Source: Albugo candida
Lineage: Eukaryota; Oomycota; Peronosporomycetes; Albuginales; Albuginaceae
Assembly: GCA_905220665.1 (NCBI GenBank)
Contig: CAJNAR010000145.1
Location: 124,001-188,000 of the forward strand
DNA: 64,000 nucleotides
Reading direction: 5' to 3'
Below are positions 11,451 through 22,889 of the stretch, one piece after another. Within the stretch, counting starts at the first letter, position 1; the number at the start of each line of letters is the position of its first letter. The notes below the pieces were generated by a model. It was not told where the DNA came from and did not search any database. It was given only the letters and a program-made list of their open reading frames with translations. The translations under genes were made by a program, and so were the position numbers.

Positions 11451-12031
11451 GGATTCCAGTTATGCTTCACTCCCTCATCCGGGTGATCATCCATTTCAAC
11501 TACAAGGCCGTGGTTACTGAAAACTTCCTTTATCATGATCGACTATACAGTAATCAGAGAAGTCATTGATGAAGAGGCGGGCCAAATTCTAGCAAATCTT
11601 CGCGCTTCTTCTGATCCCGCTAAGGAATGAAGACTCAAAAGAAGCATATGGAGAGTTTAATACATCAAGTGCAAAAGAAGATCTGTCATCAAGAGGAAGT
11701 CGAATTATGCGAGCTCAAGCCAATTTGGAAAATGCTGCTGCAGTTCCTCGATAATCGAACCAAGAAAAAGTATAAAAACATACGAGGAAACTCTACCTTC
11801 TTATCAAGAACTGTTGAACAGCTTCTTCAGATATGATCAAGACAACATGTTCTACAATAAAATAAAATATATGGAACAGTCATCTCGCCATGTTTTTCGA
11901 TGAGTGGACTTGACATGTCATCGCGTACCTCAAGAAGAAATTTTACTTCCTTGTGAACAAGTATCAAAGATCCCTATCCATAGTACTTTTCGTTTCTTAG
12001 ATCACTGGAGTGGTATCATGGGAGATCAACA

Positions 12032-12514
12032 ATGTTTAGCTGGAGTATTTTTACTTCCATGTGCGACAAGCAAGCAGCACTCCTACAGTCAATCCATAAA
12101 ACATCTTCTAGCTGTGAAGCGTTTCTGTCACCTCTATTGAAAAAACAAGAAATTGAAGCCGCAATTGAACATGTGCGTGGATATTCATCACCTGAAATGG
12201 ACGGATTACCGGCGGCATTATACCAACTCGCTCCACGTGTTGTTGGTGAAATTCTGCACATTGTTTTCGAACATCAACTTCGTCGAGGCACTTCACTTCG
12301 CTCTCAGCGTATTTTTTTAGCAATCCCGATGCTTTACAAAACAGAATCTCGTGCTGATCCTGTCCCTATCGTCCCATTGCATTATTCGCATGGACGTGAA
12401 GGTGCTGTCGTAGATATTTGCGTGCCACATCAGAAAGTTCTTTTGAACTCGATCGACGAGGATAAAAAGAATTTCTGCGTAGACGTTCCATCCTTCATCA
12501 TATTCCATGCATGA
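12032..12514 (+). pseudogene. LINE copy 0 reverse transcriptase fragment
   Basis: This frame carries SPEMDGLPAALYQLAP and EHQLRRG-x-LRSQR, aligning to SPGMDGLPAAFYQLDPE and EYQLERGILLRSQR in copy 2. That is the first conserved block of non-LTR reverse transcriptases. The frame then diverges: the GDPGNYRPI block is scrambled. Weak continuations follow to about 13,000 (a DSEKAC trace near 12,570, where copy 2 reads DFEKAYD). Confidence 0.65.
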
Positions 12515-14349
12515 GTGATCTTCAGCATCTGGTCACTCAACGTGATGAGGAAGCATATGCAACCTTTCTCGATTCTGAAAAAGCGTGCAGCTGAGTTGAT
12601 TAAAAATGAATCGTGGTAATTCGCTCATCCAGCGGACAAATCTTCTGTAAGCCAACACAAATGTATCGCTATTGTTGAATCGAACGTTTTCGTCGAAAAT
12701 CATTTCGCCGTGGGGAGCAAACCAGGTTGACCCACTCACTCACCGCATGACGATTAAGAGTCAGAAGATTGTTATGGAGGGATAAACAACCCAAAATTGC
12801 ATAATGCCAACTGATACGGCAACAAGTTTCTTTTGTGCGAACGACTCGACACTATTGTTGGCTTCACTCAGTGAAGAGGAGGCGCAAATCGAGATCTTTC
12901 AGGAGTAGTGCGGTGTACCAGGTGCAAAACCCAACTTGTCTAAGTCCGCTTTGCTATTACTAAGTCGGCACAAATGATTTCAATCGTTCGAAAAAGCAAA
13001 AGTACTCTCAGCACTCGATTCGTTGACCTACTTAGGAATTCCATTCACTCAATCACAATGTTATCGATATGTCGGTTGGATTATAAAAGATTGTTCTATG
13101 GCGGATTCCGGAAGAGGTTTTGTCGAGTCAGAGCAGTTCGCGGAAGATTACTAGTGGTAGAAGCTATGGCTTTATCACGTTATGACATCTTACATCCCAT
13201 TTTAACATTTTACAACACTTACTTTGACGCTGGCAGTCAATGATCGCCGTATTTGTTTGAATTCACTTTCACCTGAACAAATCGGAACTCTTATACCTAC
13301 CGCATTCAACAGGCGGACTAAAGGTTCCGATATGCGCAACAAAACGGAAGAAACAATGATTTTAGTTCAACAACATGTATACTTGATTTCAGAACAGCTT
13401 TACCTAGCAAATGTACACATACCAAAATGGAGATCAACAATGCATTCTGCACAATTTGGGCCATGGCGATCACTCCGCATCCTCAAGATGTCACCCGCTG
13501 GCATATGACTATGGTGCATTAGAATGTAGTTATTGGGATATGACTGATACAAATTTATCACAGCAAGATCGATTTTCCAGCATATTGGATGTTGCCTTAT
13601 GATCCCCTATCAAACCTCAGGTCCATTTTGAGTAGAGGCAACGGTTAAGAAGTGTTTCTGCTCATCGTCGATATCTGAGAATGGTACATGAACCTGTACG
13701 AACTTTTCAGAAAAGAATCACTCACGTTTCGAATACGGTCCTTACGTGACTTTTTTTGGGAAGACCGGTCTGGTTGGGCTCGGCTCTCGAATTCATTTTG
13801 CATTTTAGGACAATTGAAGTTGAGAAGTCGTCCGTTCAGTCTCAGTCAAATTTTTATGCCGGTTGTACGTTGAAGAAACACTAATTCTTCGACGAGCTCA
13901 ACCTGTTTGCGTATTATTCTGCCCCAAAAAGAAACAAGAGCATTCGTATACGGTTCAATTTCGCATTCAGGTCTCGGACAAGAAGGTTTTCTTACGATGA
14001 TACCTCGGAATCAACTTTATCGACTCGTTAATCGGTAACTCAAACCGGATAAACCACATCCAATGTGGCTTCTCGTATCAGAACGTGATCGAAGCAGGAC
14101 GTCAACATGGGTGAAAATTCTTCAGGTTCTTGGAGCGTTTACGAATATGTGTGCTATCAATGTATCATGATATACAGTTCCGAATCCTAATTTGTATCTT
14201 TCCAGTTCTAGCGTGGTCCTGGTCTTAACAGGGCTCACATCGATAAATCATCCTGTACACTCAGAAGGATTGTAGTAATGCAGAAAGCTACCAACATACG
14301 ATTTTCACTGTAACAGCAAAAGTTCAATTATTCACTAGCTCTTTCCGTC

Positions 14350-14628
14350 TTGAACAATCTTCTTTCCAGTTCGACCACGATGATCGCATATCGCGTATGC
14401 ACGATTTCTGCACTTTGTTATGCGTGGAAATGTTTTCCACTGGTGCTGGAGGATCTTCGGTTTCCATTACTCATGGTTGCAATTCACTTTATTCCGACGG
14501 ATCGGAACCACAGACTTTTCGGCAAAGGCACTTCTACCCATACTGTTTCAGTGAATAATAGCAGACTGAATGTCCATCTTCAATATTTCCAACAGCGTGC
14601 TATGGTGCGGAGTAGCTTGAGCAATTGA
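14350..14628 (+). pseudogene. LINE copy 0 ORF2 C-terminal fragment
   Basis: The peptide TDRNHRLFGKGTSTHTVSV aligns with TDRNRRLFDHRSATPTVPA near 46,600 in LINE copy 2. The following Arg/Gln-rich helix matches as well. This is the extreme C-terminus of ORF2, downstream of the zinc finger. It marks the approximate right end of the element. Confidence 0.6.
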
Positions 14629-14700
14629 AAACGTATAAGCGTCTTATCAACATATTAATTCAGCGCAGAGATATTTCTCAGTTGTCAACTGGGCCCGGTC

Positions 14701-15639
14701 TTTTTCACCTTTGACGACGATGAAGATTCTAAGTCGGTGATGAGTAGCGTTTCTACTCAGTACTATGTTTTTTTAATTCCCCTGAACATCGGTGTGGATT
14801 TTCTATCCCGATCGTGCATGCCTTATTGTAGTTTGGGCATAAATGAAGCCCTTTTCGTCTAGTTTTCGTAATATACACAAATTCAACGGAGCTGGGGTGG
14901 TTGCCTTGTCACTTGTTTACTACTTGCGCTGCTCGATTTTTTGTTCAATTATAACCTAGCCTTTTCACCAATAGGCACCCACCAATACCTCGGCAATAGA
15001 AAGGAAAACCACAAGCTTGAGATAGAATTGGTATACGTAAGAGATAGGGAGTCAAAAAGTGTTATTACGTGTTATCTTTCCTCTTGCAGTCTGAATCTGG
15101 TGTGGATGCCAACCGCAGTCGGAATGAAGGTAGATGACACGTTGTCGCTTGTTTCGGTTTGTATTAGCAGTGTGGATTTCCACGTTCTGTGAGCTTTGTT
15201 GATGTCGTTTATCGCTGTCGAATGTAAATCGTTCCAAAGGCTCGGAAATCGTGCAAATGCGTCACAAACTCAAGTTCCAATCGCCTTACATACCTTAATG
15301 TTTGTCTGCTTCGAGTACGCGGAATAAGAAGGTGGCATTCAAGCCTTTTCCATTCATTCTATCATAGCTTCTATACCCTTTTCCTGTTGCTTCCGGGCAA
15401 TTACTTGGCTTCTTTGTCTGGGACCCGTATCAAGTAGAGGTATACAAGCTCTCAAAAATTGATTGCAAGCTTTTCTTTTGCAGTGAAAAAGTCGAAATCA
15501 GGTTGCAGACGCACGATTGTAAGCGAACGTTCAGATATAATGAACTATGAATCTTCATCATTGACGTTCATCACTCCAATATCGTATCCCAGTTTAGGAT
15601 GAAACCCATTCAACGTCGATGGCTATATGCAATAGCTTC
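14701..15639. other. Intergenic, nothing recognised
   Basis: This lies between the decayed LINE 3' end and duplication copy 2. Only short unsupported frames are present (for example 14,941-15,192 plus). Confidence 0.4.
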
Positions 15640-16851
15640 CTGTGAGAGAGATACACTCTACGACCGATATCAGTGCCTTCAAGGATATCGAAACTGAGGA
15701 AAGATGTTCCTACATCTTTATGTAGGAAGTATGAATCTGTCGTTTCAAAATCGTTGTCGAACCGTTTTCGTTCTATGAAGCTTTAGAAAGTAGTGCAAGT
15801 GATTTAGTATTCTCGAATTGACTTGAATCAATCGACACCTCTAGCTGCCCCATCGTAATGGGTTGGTGTTCCATATAGCGATGCGAAGCAGAGGGGCATG
15901 ATATAGTACAAGATCGCCTTTAACGGTAAGACGGGCTGTATGTGAGTGTGTGGGAAGCGATCCCATGTGACAGTCGTCATGCATTGTGAGGAAAATTAAT
16001 CCATATTTGTTTTCAGAGCTGTCTGTCGGAGCCGATTGTAATGGTTTACTTACTGGTGCCTTGACGAATTCTTCGCATCCAGGAAGTAACAAACGCAGAG
16101 TAAAAGTTTTGTGGAACTATCCGTCCTTCTCGAGTAGAAACGAAACGATAAGCACGTTTGGACAAGAAAGTAGATGGTTGCGTGTGTTTCAGGTAGAAAG
16201 AAAACGAGATGATGATTTTTCTGCAAATTGTTATATTTGCAAAAGTACGAAAACTCAATGAGAAAACTTAGTTTTCACGGTACCGGATGTGTACCGCGAA
16301 TCCTCAATGATTGCAGCGATCTCGTTGAAATAGATTTATTTATTGTCTTCCTTACAGTAGTACCTTTCAGCAATATCCACAGATTTACAATCCACAGGAG
16401 TCGGATTGGGCATCTTCGCTGGAACCAATAAGGTATTCATCAGCTGTGGACCATACAAAAGGCACTGACGTTCAACGTTACCGTAAGGTAAACATTGTAG
16501 TTCAGCGCTACAACCCTGTAATTTTGCATTCGCCATCCCCAACTTCTCCATCATCTATGAACGTGCGGAAACCGTTCCCTGGTGCAAACTGTAGATTATT
16601 GATGTCCACAGTGACGAAGAGACAGTAAATAGATCGATCTTACTCTGATTCGGTGATGACATACGCATTGGTGTCAAATATAGCGTAAGGGCATTTTCGC
16701 ACATATAGAGGCTTGATGCCATTACTTTTCGTTCAGTGTCGTGGACTTCGACATTGAAGATCATTTGATTGGACTAACGAATGACTCTGGAGGACATGCT
16801 GCCGGTTAGGGACAGGATGAGAAATATGAATTAGAAGTATCGCCTCGTCAT
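15640..16851 (-). pseudogene. Secreted LysM / bulb-lectin-like gene, broken copy 2
   Basis: Paralogue of 4,790-5,979. On the minus strand it starts MTRRYF at 16,851, followed by a stop and then FIFLILSLTGS, a leader-like core. The LysM-like part reads CENALTL, then in a shifted frame FDTNAY, then NNLQFAPGNGF (16,710-16,580). A further segment (16,554-16,336) has the same Cys spacing as copy 1. At 16,092-15,841 comes NKYGLIFLTMHDDCHM, then ARLTVKGDLVLY and AIWNTN. This is the repeating pattern of a mannose-binding bulb-type (B-) lectin, where the usual form is YxLxMQxDGNLVLY followed by IWxTN. Multiple stops and shifts make it non-functional unless unusually many introns are present. Confidence 0.5.
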
Positions 16852-17597
16852 TGTGGTTGTTGTTGTTGTTGAAAGAAGATTGGAGAATGAGATAAGATTG
16901 GGTGAGCGTAGTGCGTGTGTGGCGAACACACATACGGTTTGGAAAGTTTCAGCTGCTGGTATTGAGCATTGGATTTGTGGCTCACAAATGTATGAAGTGC
17001 AAAAATAAGTGGGTACGTACCCAAATGGTTTGGCGCATGTTCGCACAATTATAGCTGGATGATACTTATTTAAGTGATTTATTTCAAATGCTCTGTAAAC
17101 ATCGTCCTTTTATTATCTGTAATAGCAACCAATATGGGATGGTAAAATGCGAAGAAAGGCGCGAATCTTTAGTCCTTATAGTGAAACGCACGTAATTGGG
17201 TTGGTAATGAGTACGCATATGAATTGGTACCCATTTGTACCGTACACAATATGGCTTTTCGTCTATTAGCGCACGGAAATTGAATGTGCTTTTTGCCTTT
17301 CTTTTGAGCCGAGAACCTCAAGTGACAAAGTTATATAGTATTACATATATGCGCATAGTATTATATTGACTTACACGTTGCTCCCTTTTTCCTTTTGTCA
17401 TAAAAGAAGGCAAAGGACGTGAGACGTCTTTCGTATTTGTAACGATGAGGGGATGACATTCCGAGTATATTCCATGTACCAAGTACTAGAATGACGATAA
17501 GTAAGCGATGAAAGCGGAATCGAGTAGGAGAAAGCTCTCCTTATGTAATATCGTCAGCATCACAGAAGTAAAATGCGATTATGAATCATGGGAGGGT
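15640..17597. repeat. Diverged segmental duplication, copy 2
   Basis: Same order and orientation as 4,790-6,790. Shared strings include tgccttcaaggatatcgaaac (15,672), the minus-strand leader-side frame ending SHSPIF (about 16,870), gcaattgggtt/gtaattgggttgg (about 17,192), ccgtacacaat (about 17,239) and gagtaggagaaagctctcc (about 17,521). The block ends where the terminal-repeat element begins at 17,598. Confidence 0.75.
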
Positions 17598-17664
17598 ATT
17601 GTTATATTTGCTCCCTTTTGAATTATATTTACTCCCTTTTAAGTCACGTGACTCACAATATTAT
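17598..17664 (+). repeat. Left terminal inverted repeat
   Basis: Inverted partner of 19,771-19,837. The two match end to end, from attgtt at the outer end to aatattat at the inner end. Confidence 0.75.
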
Positions 17665-18546
17665 ACATGCAAACATTATCGCCTTTTCAAGTGTCACACC
17701 CAGTTTTTATGCGAGCATACGCATGATTTGATGGAGCTTACAGACAGGAATGATCACTGGAAATTGGAGCGATTGGGTAGACTTCTGCGTCTTTTGGAAA
17801 ATTTAGTATTCGTAGAAAAAGGATGTGATCATTCTTGCTCTAGCAACTTAACTGATTGTCCGCTGTACGCCCCACAAGATCACTTACATCTGCCCAAGGG
17901 ACTTTGCTTCTCCTATGAGATTCTGACGAGTTTGAGCGTATCAGCGGGGAGATAAAGAGATTGTGCATTAGATCGACACAATTTGCAAATGGATATCACA
18001 AAATTCTTTTCCTTGGATGAGATACTTTGTAGCTATTCCAACTAAACTTCATTTGTTTCGTGTTTTTTTCCTTCTCAAATAATCGGTTTTGCAATAGATT
18101 TCACATCACAATCTTACTGTTCGTTCTTTGTATGAAATGAAGCCGTGATTTTGCGTCGGCGCATTCTAATTCAGCCTCAATTTGATATCAAAGAAGAGAA
18201 CGAGAGAAGATCATAGTGATCGTCACAAGACCTATGAAGCACTACGTATCGTTCTCGAGTCCATCGGGCATTTTTGAGACCGATCGTATTCAATTCTTCA
18301 CAAGTTTACTTGAAATTTTTTTGATGCTACGGGAATTTCATGAACAATTTCTTCATCTCGGACTCCCCTTCCAACATCATGATGGATCCAAACTCACGAA
18401 GGATCGAATAAGGTTCGCCTACCTATAGAATTTTCATTGTTTTATCTCCGGTAAATGAAAATGACGAATTAAGCCATTCGCAAGCACGGCGTGTCATGCG
18501 TTGAGTTTCATTATGACGTCGATTTCTATCTTTTCCATACTTTTTT

Positions 18547-19437
18547 TCAGAAGCACCACACCGACCATCGCACTGAAAGAAGAATGAGTGGCTTCATTAT
18601 TCTTTTTTGATCATTGCTGAGAAGTCTCAGCAGTGATGACCGATATTTTCTCTCTTTTCCTGATGCAAATTCACCATTCACTTTGACATTTTGTAGTAAG
18701 TGGAAGACACGATCAATAAATGCATTGCAGCTGACAACAATATCTGCATCGGCTGGATTGCGGACGTATTTTGCGTCAAATGTTGCTAGACAATGACCAT
18801 CCAAGAAATACTTTGTTGCTGACATGAGGCTTAAACTTCTTCCAATTGCGCTGATTCCGGATGGACAAACTCGGCATTGATGCCTTATCTCCACAATTTT
18901 GTCGCCACATGCGTCCGTACTAACGTCATTTCCGATGTCACTTTGGCCGAGTAGACAAGTACTAATGGACGGTTTCAAAGCAGTCATTCCAGGCCCAAGG
19001 TCTTGACCTCACTGGACAAGTTGCTGCATGTCATCAAACCAGCTATCAATATGAAACCCATCATTGAAATCCAACGAAACGGCCTGGAATACTAGACCAG
19101 AACAAAATCGATGAGGATAAGGATCGAGTCCCAAGTCGATGCGAATACATGCTAATCCAGCAACACAAGAAAAAGCTTCAATATCTTGCAATAATACGTG
19201 AATTTCAGCAAGAGCGTTTGGACGGAGATCTGAGGGATCTCCTGAGCTGGATAGAGCTTACTCAAGTCAAAATATAAAGTGATTTGTGTGCTTGCGTTCC
19301 CACCCTCATAGAATGATTCCATGGAAATAGAAAATATGTGACTGTAGAGTTGAGTTGCATATTTCAATACATAGTCCGAGTCGAAAATTGCACGTAAAGC
19401 TTCGGCTTCCTGTTCTCTCAGCTCTAGTGCAGGTTAT
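18547..19437 (-). pseudogene. GCN2-like eIF2-alpha kinase fragment: RWD joined to HisRS-like region, kinase missing
   Basis: GCN2 senses uncharged tRNA and phosphorylates eIF2-alpha; its order is RWD, kinase, HisRS-like, C-terminus. Here the minus strand begins ELREQEAEALRAIFDSDY and runs to LYPAQEIPQISV (19,437-19,240). This is the RWD pattern of an acidic helix and then YP-x-x-x-P-x-I. It passes directly, in another frame, to ALAEIHVLLQDIEAF, IDLGLDPYPHRFCSGLVFQA and GPGMTALKPS (19,220-18,960), matching the HisRS core IDLxL...YYTGxVFxAV and the following GPxxTAxGxSI. CPSGISAIGRSLSL and DAKYVRNPADADI (about 18,875-18,740) fit the anticodon-binding-like end. No kinase motif is present. There is no start ATG, and stops and a frame change occur, so it is a captured, deleted copy. 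Confidence 0.6.
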
Positions 19438-19770
19438 ATCGATTTAGGATTGGGTGATGCTTAGTTGATTTGCATATCTATTGATGCGGCCAAGAAGCCC
19501 AGCTTTCAAAGGGGTCGATCAATCAGAATCGTACATTGCTTACATGTTTTTTTACTTTTTTCTTTCCCTACTGAGCGCACCCGATAAAAATAAGGAAGTA
19601 GTGAAGCAATAATAAAGCGCTTGGTCAAGAGCGAGTGGCTCTATGACTCGTTACAGTATCATGAATGTAAGGCTGTGTACCGGTACTTATGATTAAGCTC
19701 TAAATCAGAAGATTGGCAAATGTGTCGCTTGCGAAATTCTGAGCTGGTAGCTTTGTATTATAAATAAAAC

Positions 19771-19837
19771 ATAATATTGTGGGTCACGTGACTTAAAAGG
19801 GAGTGAATATAACCAAAAAAGGAGTGAATAGAACAAT
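19771..19837 (-). repeat. Right terminal inverted repeat
   Basis: Inverted partner of 17,598-17,664. The doubled gggagtgaata motif is near the outer end and gtcacgtgac towards the inner end. Confidence 0.75.
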
Positions 19838-20880
19838 TTCGTTGCACTCATGACAGCAATTAGGACGGTATTTCCAGATACAGCAAATATTCTCCGTGTT
19901 TAGCAAATATAGAAATGTTTGCTCACACACTCCAAACAACGATGTTTTGCAGCGTAATGGACAGAGTTTATGGGACTTGGAATGGTAAATCAGAAGCACC
20001 AACAGTGAAATGTTTTAGAGCAACTGGACAAACTTCAATGCACACCTTTCAACAATCATCAGCTATATAAAGAACATGGAAGCATTTAGAAGAATAATTT
20101 ATTTCATACTGGACTTCGCGTTTCCTGCATCTGAGAAACATATTCAGTTTCAGGGAAGAAGGGAATCAATCAACATTAAAACGATGGTTGTAGATCTCAA
20201 CAATGGATTCGCAAAAGTCAACAGCAGGATCACAACGTATGTTGATCACCAAGCAAGGGAATTGCAGGTAAAGATAGGCTATGGAAGTATCCAAAAATGG
20301 CTGGACTTGGGTGAAGGATTTCATGATCAAGTAATCAATAAGAATTGAATATTCGTTTTGATATAATTGCACGATCACGTGTGCACTGGATATGAGAACT
20401 TCACTTCAACGTGTTTCGCTAAATTTCAAGAACTATTATATTGCCTTGTCTCTGCCGACTTCTAGAAAAATAGTAGAAATTGTCCATAAACAGTGTCCAT
20501 TCACAATGGCCATTGACCTACCTCGTCCTTGCCTGCAAAGGATCAATTAAGGCACAAACCTTTGATATAATCTCTGTAACCAACAGTATTGCTAAGGTTT
20601 ATTGCACATTAGGTACGCCCCAGCAAGCTGATGGAACTTACTTTACAAAGGTTTTCGAGCACCAAATGAGCCTCATATAAAGTGAACAAGAGGCAAACCA
20701 TCGATCTCATTCATCAACAAGAAGGAGACCTCATTGCATGAATTTGTGAAACACGGCAAAGGTGTAGAAGGTGTGGTCGAATTAGGCACAACATCAGCAC
20801 CTGTCCAAGATGGAGAAAACCAGGGGGTTTCCCATTAATTGGAGATGTTGTTAGGTATAAAGACAGCTGTAGAATTTCGT
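19838..20880 (+). pseudogene. Mutator-like (MULE) transposase relic
   Basis: Plus-strand text begins FVALMTAIRTVFPDTANIL, the block around the second catalytic Asp region of MULE transposases, where the usual form is ALxxAIxxVFPxTxxxLCxWHI. After stops come traces of the helical region (DKLQCTPF near 20,030). The C-terminal zinc knuckle CRRCGRIRHNISTC, pattern CX2CX4HX4C, is at 20,763-20,804. Several stops are in frame. It starts abruptly at the right terminal repeat, as though the TIR element or a deletion removed its first half. Confidence 0.6.
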
Positions 20881-21119
20881 TTAATTTTTACAGAGTTTTG
20901 TGTCTACTATTTGTGTCGTAATAAAATTTTCGGGCTTTTGTTTGAGTCTACAAGAAACGTATTGGGATTAATAGACACGAAAAAGAAACCCATATAGAAT
21001 GCTCGTTCAACACTCCATTGGCTGCTTAATTGTCGATTTAGCAATTTATTCCTAAAATTGAACAAGAAATCATGTTTACGATCAAGCAAAAGCAACACGG
21101 AAAGGTCCGTTTGCTTATA

Positions 21120-22480
21120 GAGATGCAATCAAATCCCTTCAAGTAATATTATGGATGTAGAGCTGAAAGGCCTCAAGAAAAAGACCGTATAGGTAATATA
21201 AAGGAAAGAAGACCCTAACAATGTGATTCGTACCTAGTGGCTCTGAGGATTTCGTACGGATCAGAACTTCACACGGAATGAGGATGAACAAATACCGAGA
21301 TACAAAGAAGGATTCGTTGCACTGGTGTATCGACAAACTTGTGGTTCAGATATGTTCTGTGGCGAATGTGAATTCGATTTGATTTTCTGGTTGATTTTTT
21401 TCCAAGAACTTATTCTCATTCATCAATGAGACATTGACACGGCTTTTATGAATGAATATCTGGAAGAAGGCGTAATCATTCATCCACCACGTGGAGTGTA
21501 AGGAAAGCAGTATGGGATCTGCCAGCTGTATTATATTTTGTAGGTGTAGCCATGTAACTTTCTCAATGCCGATCCAACTCATGCCTATTTGTGCTCCAGA
21601 AAGAAAATTCAATAATGTACGTCACTTTATACGTTGGCGACATGCTTAGTCGGAGCAAATGCGACCGAAGAGCTTAAAGACATCTACAAGAAGCTTTCGG
21701 ATCGACTCAAATGAAAGATGTGTAAAAAAGTTGGATTGTGATAGGTATCGAACTCAGTTGTGGACAAACAGCACGGAATGTAAAGACCAAACAAGAAGAA
21801 AGCATCAGAAGAAAGGCTCAATGATTCAATCAGATAAATTCATATCTATTCCAATGCCATATGTACAAGTTCGCTTCCTTCTGATGAAGTTAGAGGATCC
21901 AAGGATCGAGAATTGACCTCCTCCTTCTTTGGTCGCTTCTCTTTTCTATCTCAAAATGGCCCAATGCAGCTGTACGTGTTCTTCAATAGTCGAACACATG
22001 AATTACAAAGGACCCAATAATCGCATGCAAATTACTGCATAGAGTAACGCAAACTGTGCGAGCACAAAGGACACCAGAAAATCGATATCCGGAACTATGG
22101 TCATGATCAAAAACTTCCAGTAAGATTCAAGTCAAAATATCAACAAAGCGTTGCGTTGAGCACTGCTGAAGAAGAATGAATGGTGCTCTCCTAATGCGTC
22201 CACAAAATATTATCGCTGGGAAATTGCTTCACTGAAATGCAAGAAAGATTTCCGGTGAAAGAGACCGAGTACAATCGCTATTGCAAGCGACGATATATAT
22301 CAAGTTCGTGTCGAAAACATTGATATGAGGTATCATTTTGTACGGCAACATGTCCATGTAAATGACTATCACTGGGACATATTGAGAATAAGAGGCAATT
22401 GGCCGAATTTATCACAAATGTCCTCCCGATTGAACAATTTCAAGCTTTGTTCGGCAAACCCAATATAAGGATTTGTATGT
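21120..22480 (+). pseudogene. Copia pol relic: reverse transcriptase and RNase H (copy 3, plus strand)
   Basis: The plus strand shows RYKEGFVALVYRQTCGSD (about 21,298), the Copia RYKARLVAKGYxQ block. It then shows DIDTAFMNEYLEEG (about 21,435), YVTLYVGDML replacing YVDDM at the RT active site (about 21,618), and QMKDV/GIELS (about 21,710). The RNase H blocks QQSVALSTAEEE (about 22,143) and NIDMRYHFVRQHV (about 22,318) follow, and LAEFITNVLPIEQF (about 22,402) ends it. Stops interrupt almost every block. It is unrelated in orientation to the minus-strand Copia copies. Confidence 0.75.
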
Positions 22481-22584
22481 CGAGAAGGAGGCTGGACATA
22501 CTAAGAAACCCACATCAACTAGCAATCAAATTGACACTGATTAAGTATCCGAAATATATACATACTTTTCAAAATACACGGCCC

Positions 22585-22798
22585 GTGTATACTCAGTACT
22601 TTGTCAAGAATTTCATTACACTGTTTATCTGTTTCTTCAACTACCTTTTTCTTATCCTATCATAAGCCCCTGACCGTGTGAATATCACTTAAGTCTGACT
22701 TCAAACCTAGGGAGGCAGATATTTTCCAAGCTTATTGCTCGGGCGGGCTCAAATCGCTGCCCACACTGCCGGGGATCGAACTAACGACCTCCAGCAGG
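22585..22798 (-). repeat. tRNA-derived SINE family A, copy 1 (3' half of tRNA head plus body)
   Basis: Read on the minus strand it starts CCTGCTGGAGGTCG, contains a B-box AGTTCGATCCCC (22,782-22,771), and continues through cccgagcaataagcttgg and cctccctaggtttgaagtca to cagataaacagtgtaatg. The body is the reverse complement of 47,160-47,330. The tRNA head is cut mid-molecule at 22,798, where LINE copy 1 begins. Confidence 0.7.
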
Positions 22799-22889
22799 AC
22801 TTCTCAATTTGCCGGCTACTACGTAACCCGCCAATTTAGTAAAACAACTCGAAAAAACAACTTTTTTCAACTCCTTCCTCTCGAAAACA

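Larger units (their letters stand above)
8336..14700 (+). mobile_element. Very degraded non-LTR retrotransposon (LINE copy 0)
   Basis: The left end acttctcaatttgcc equals the 5' end of LINE copies 1 (22,799) and 2 (40,090). Along the element I can place an ORF1 start (8,371), endonuclease pieces (11,255-11,450), an RT N-terminal part (12,090-12,330) and the ORF2 C-terminus (14,350-14,630), in the same order and at about the same 6.4-kb length. It is far more decayed than copies 1 and 2 and belongs to an older subfamily. Unresolved bases at 10,888 and 11,417. Confidence 0.7.
17598..19837. mobile_element. 2.24-kb terminal-inverted-repeat element carrying host-gene pieces
   Basis: The left end (17,598-17,664) and right end (19,771-19,837) are inverted copies of the same 67 bases with roughly nine mismatches, including an exact ttttaagtcacgtgac core and a doubled ctccctttt/gggagtgaata motif. 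The left end breaks duplication copy 2 and the right end abuts a MULE transposase relic. No transposase frame is visible inside, so it is a non-autonomous element. It contains the GCN2-like fragment on the minus strand. I could not define a target-site duplication. Confidence 0.6.

Noticed and set aside
16857..16875. A (GTT)n microsatellite (ttgttgttgttgtt) near 16,857-16,870 as a functional repeat
   Set aside because: Only four to five units, in a decayed 5' region; copy 1 lacks it. Ordinary slippage.
18547..19437. Histidyl-tRNA synthetase as the source of the HisRS-like segment
   Set aside because: The RWD-like start just upstream and the diverged motif 2/3 wording fit GCN2 better, though a true HisRS cannot be excluded without a search.
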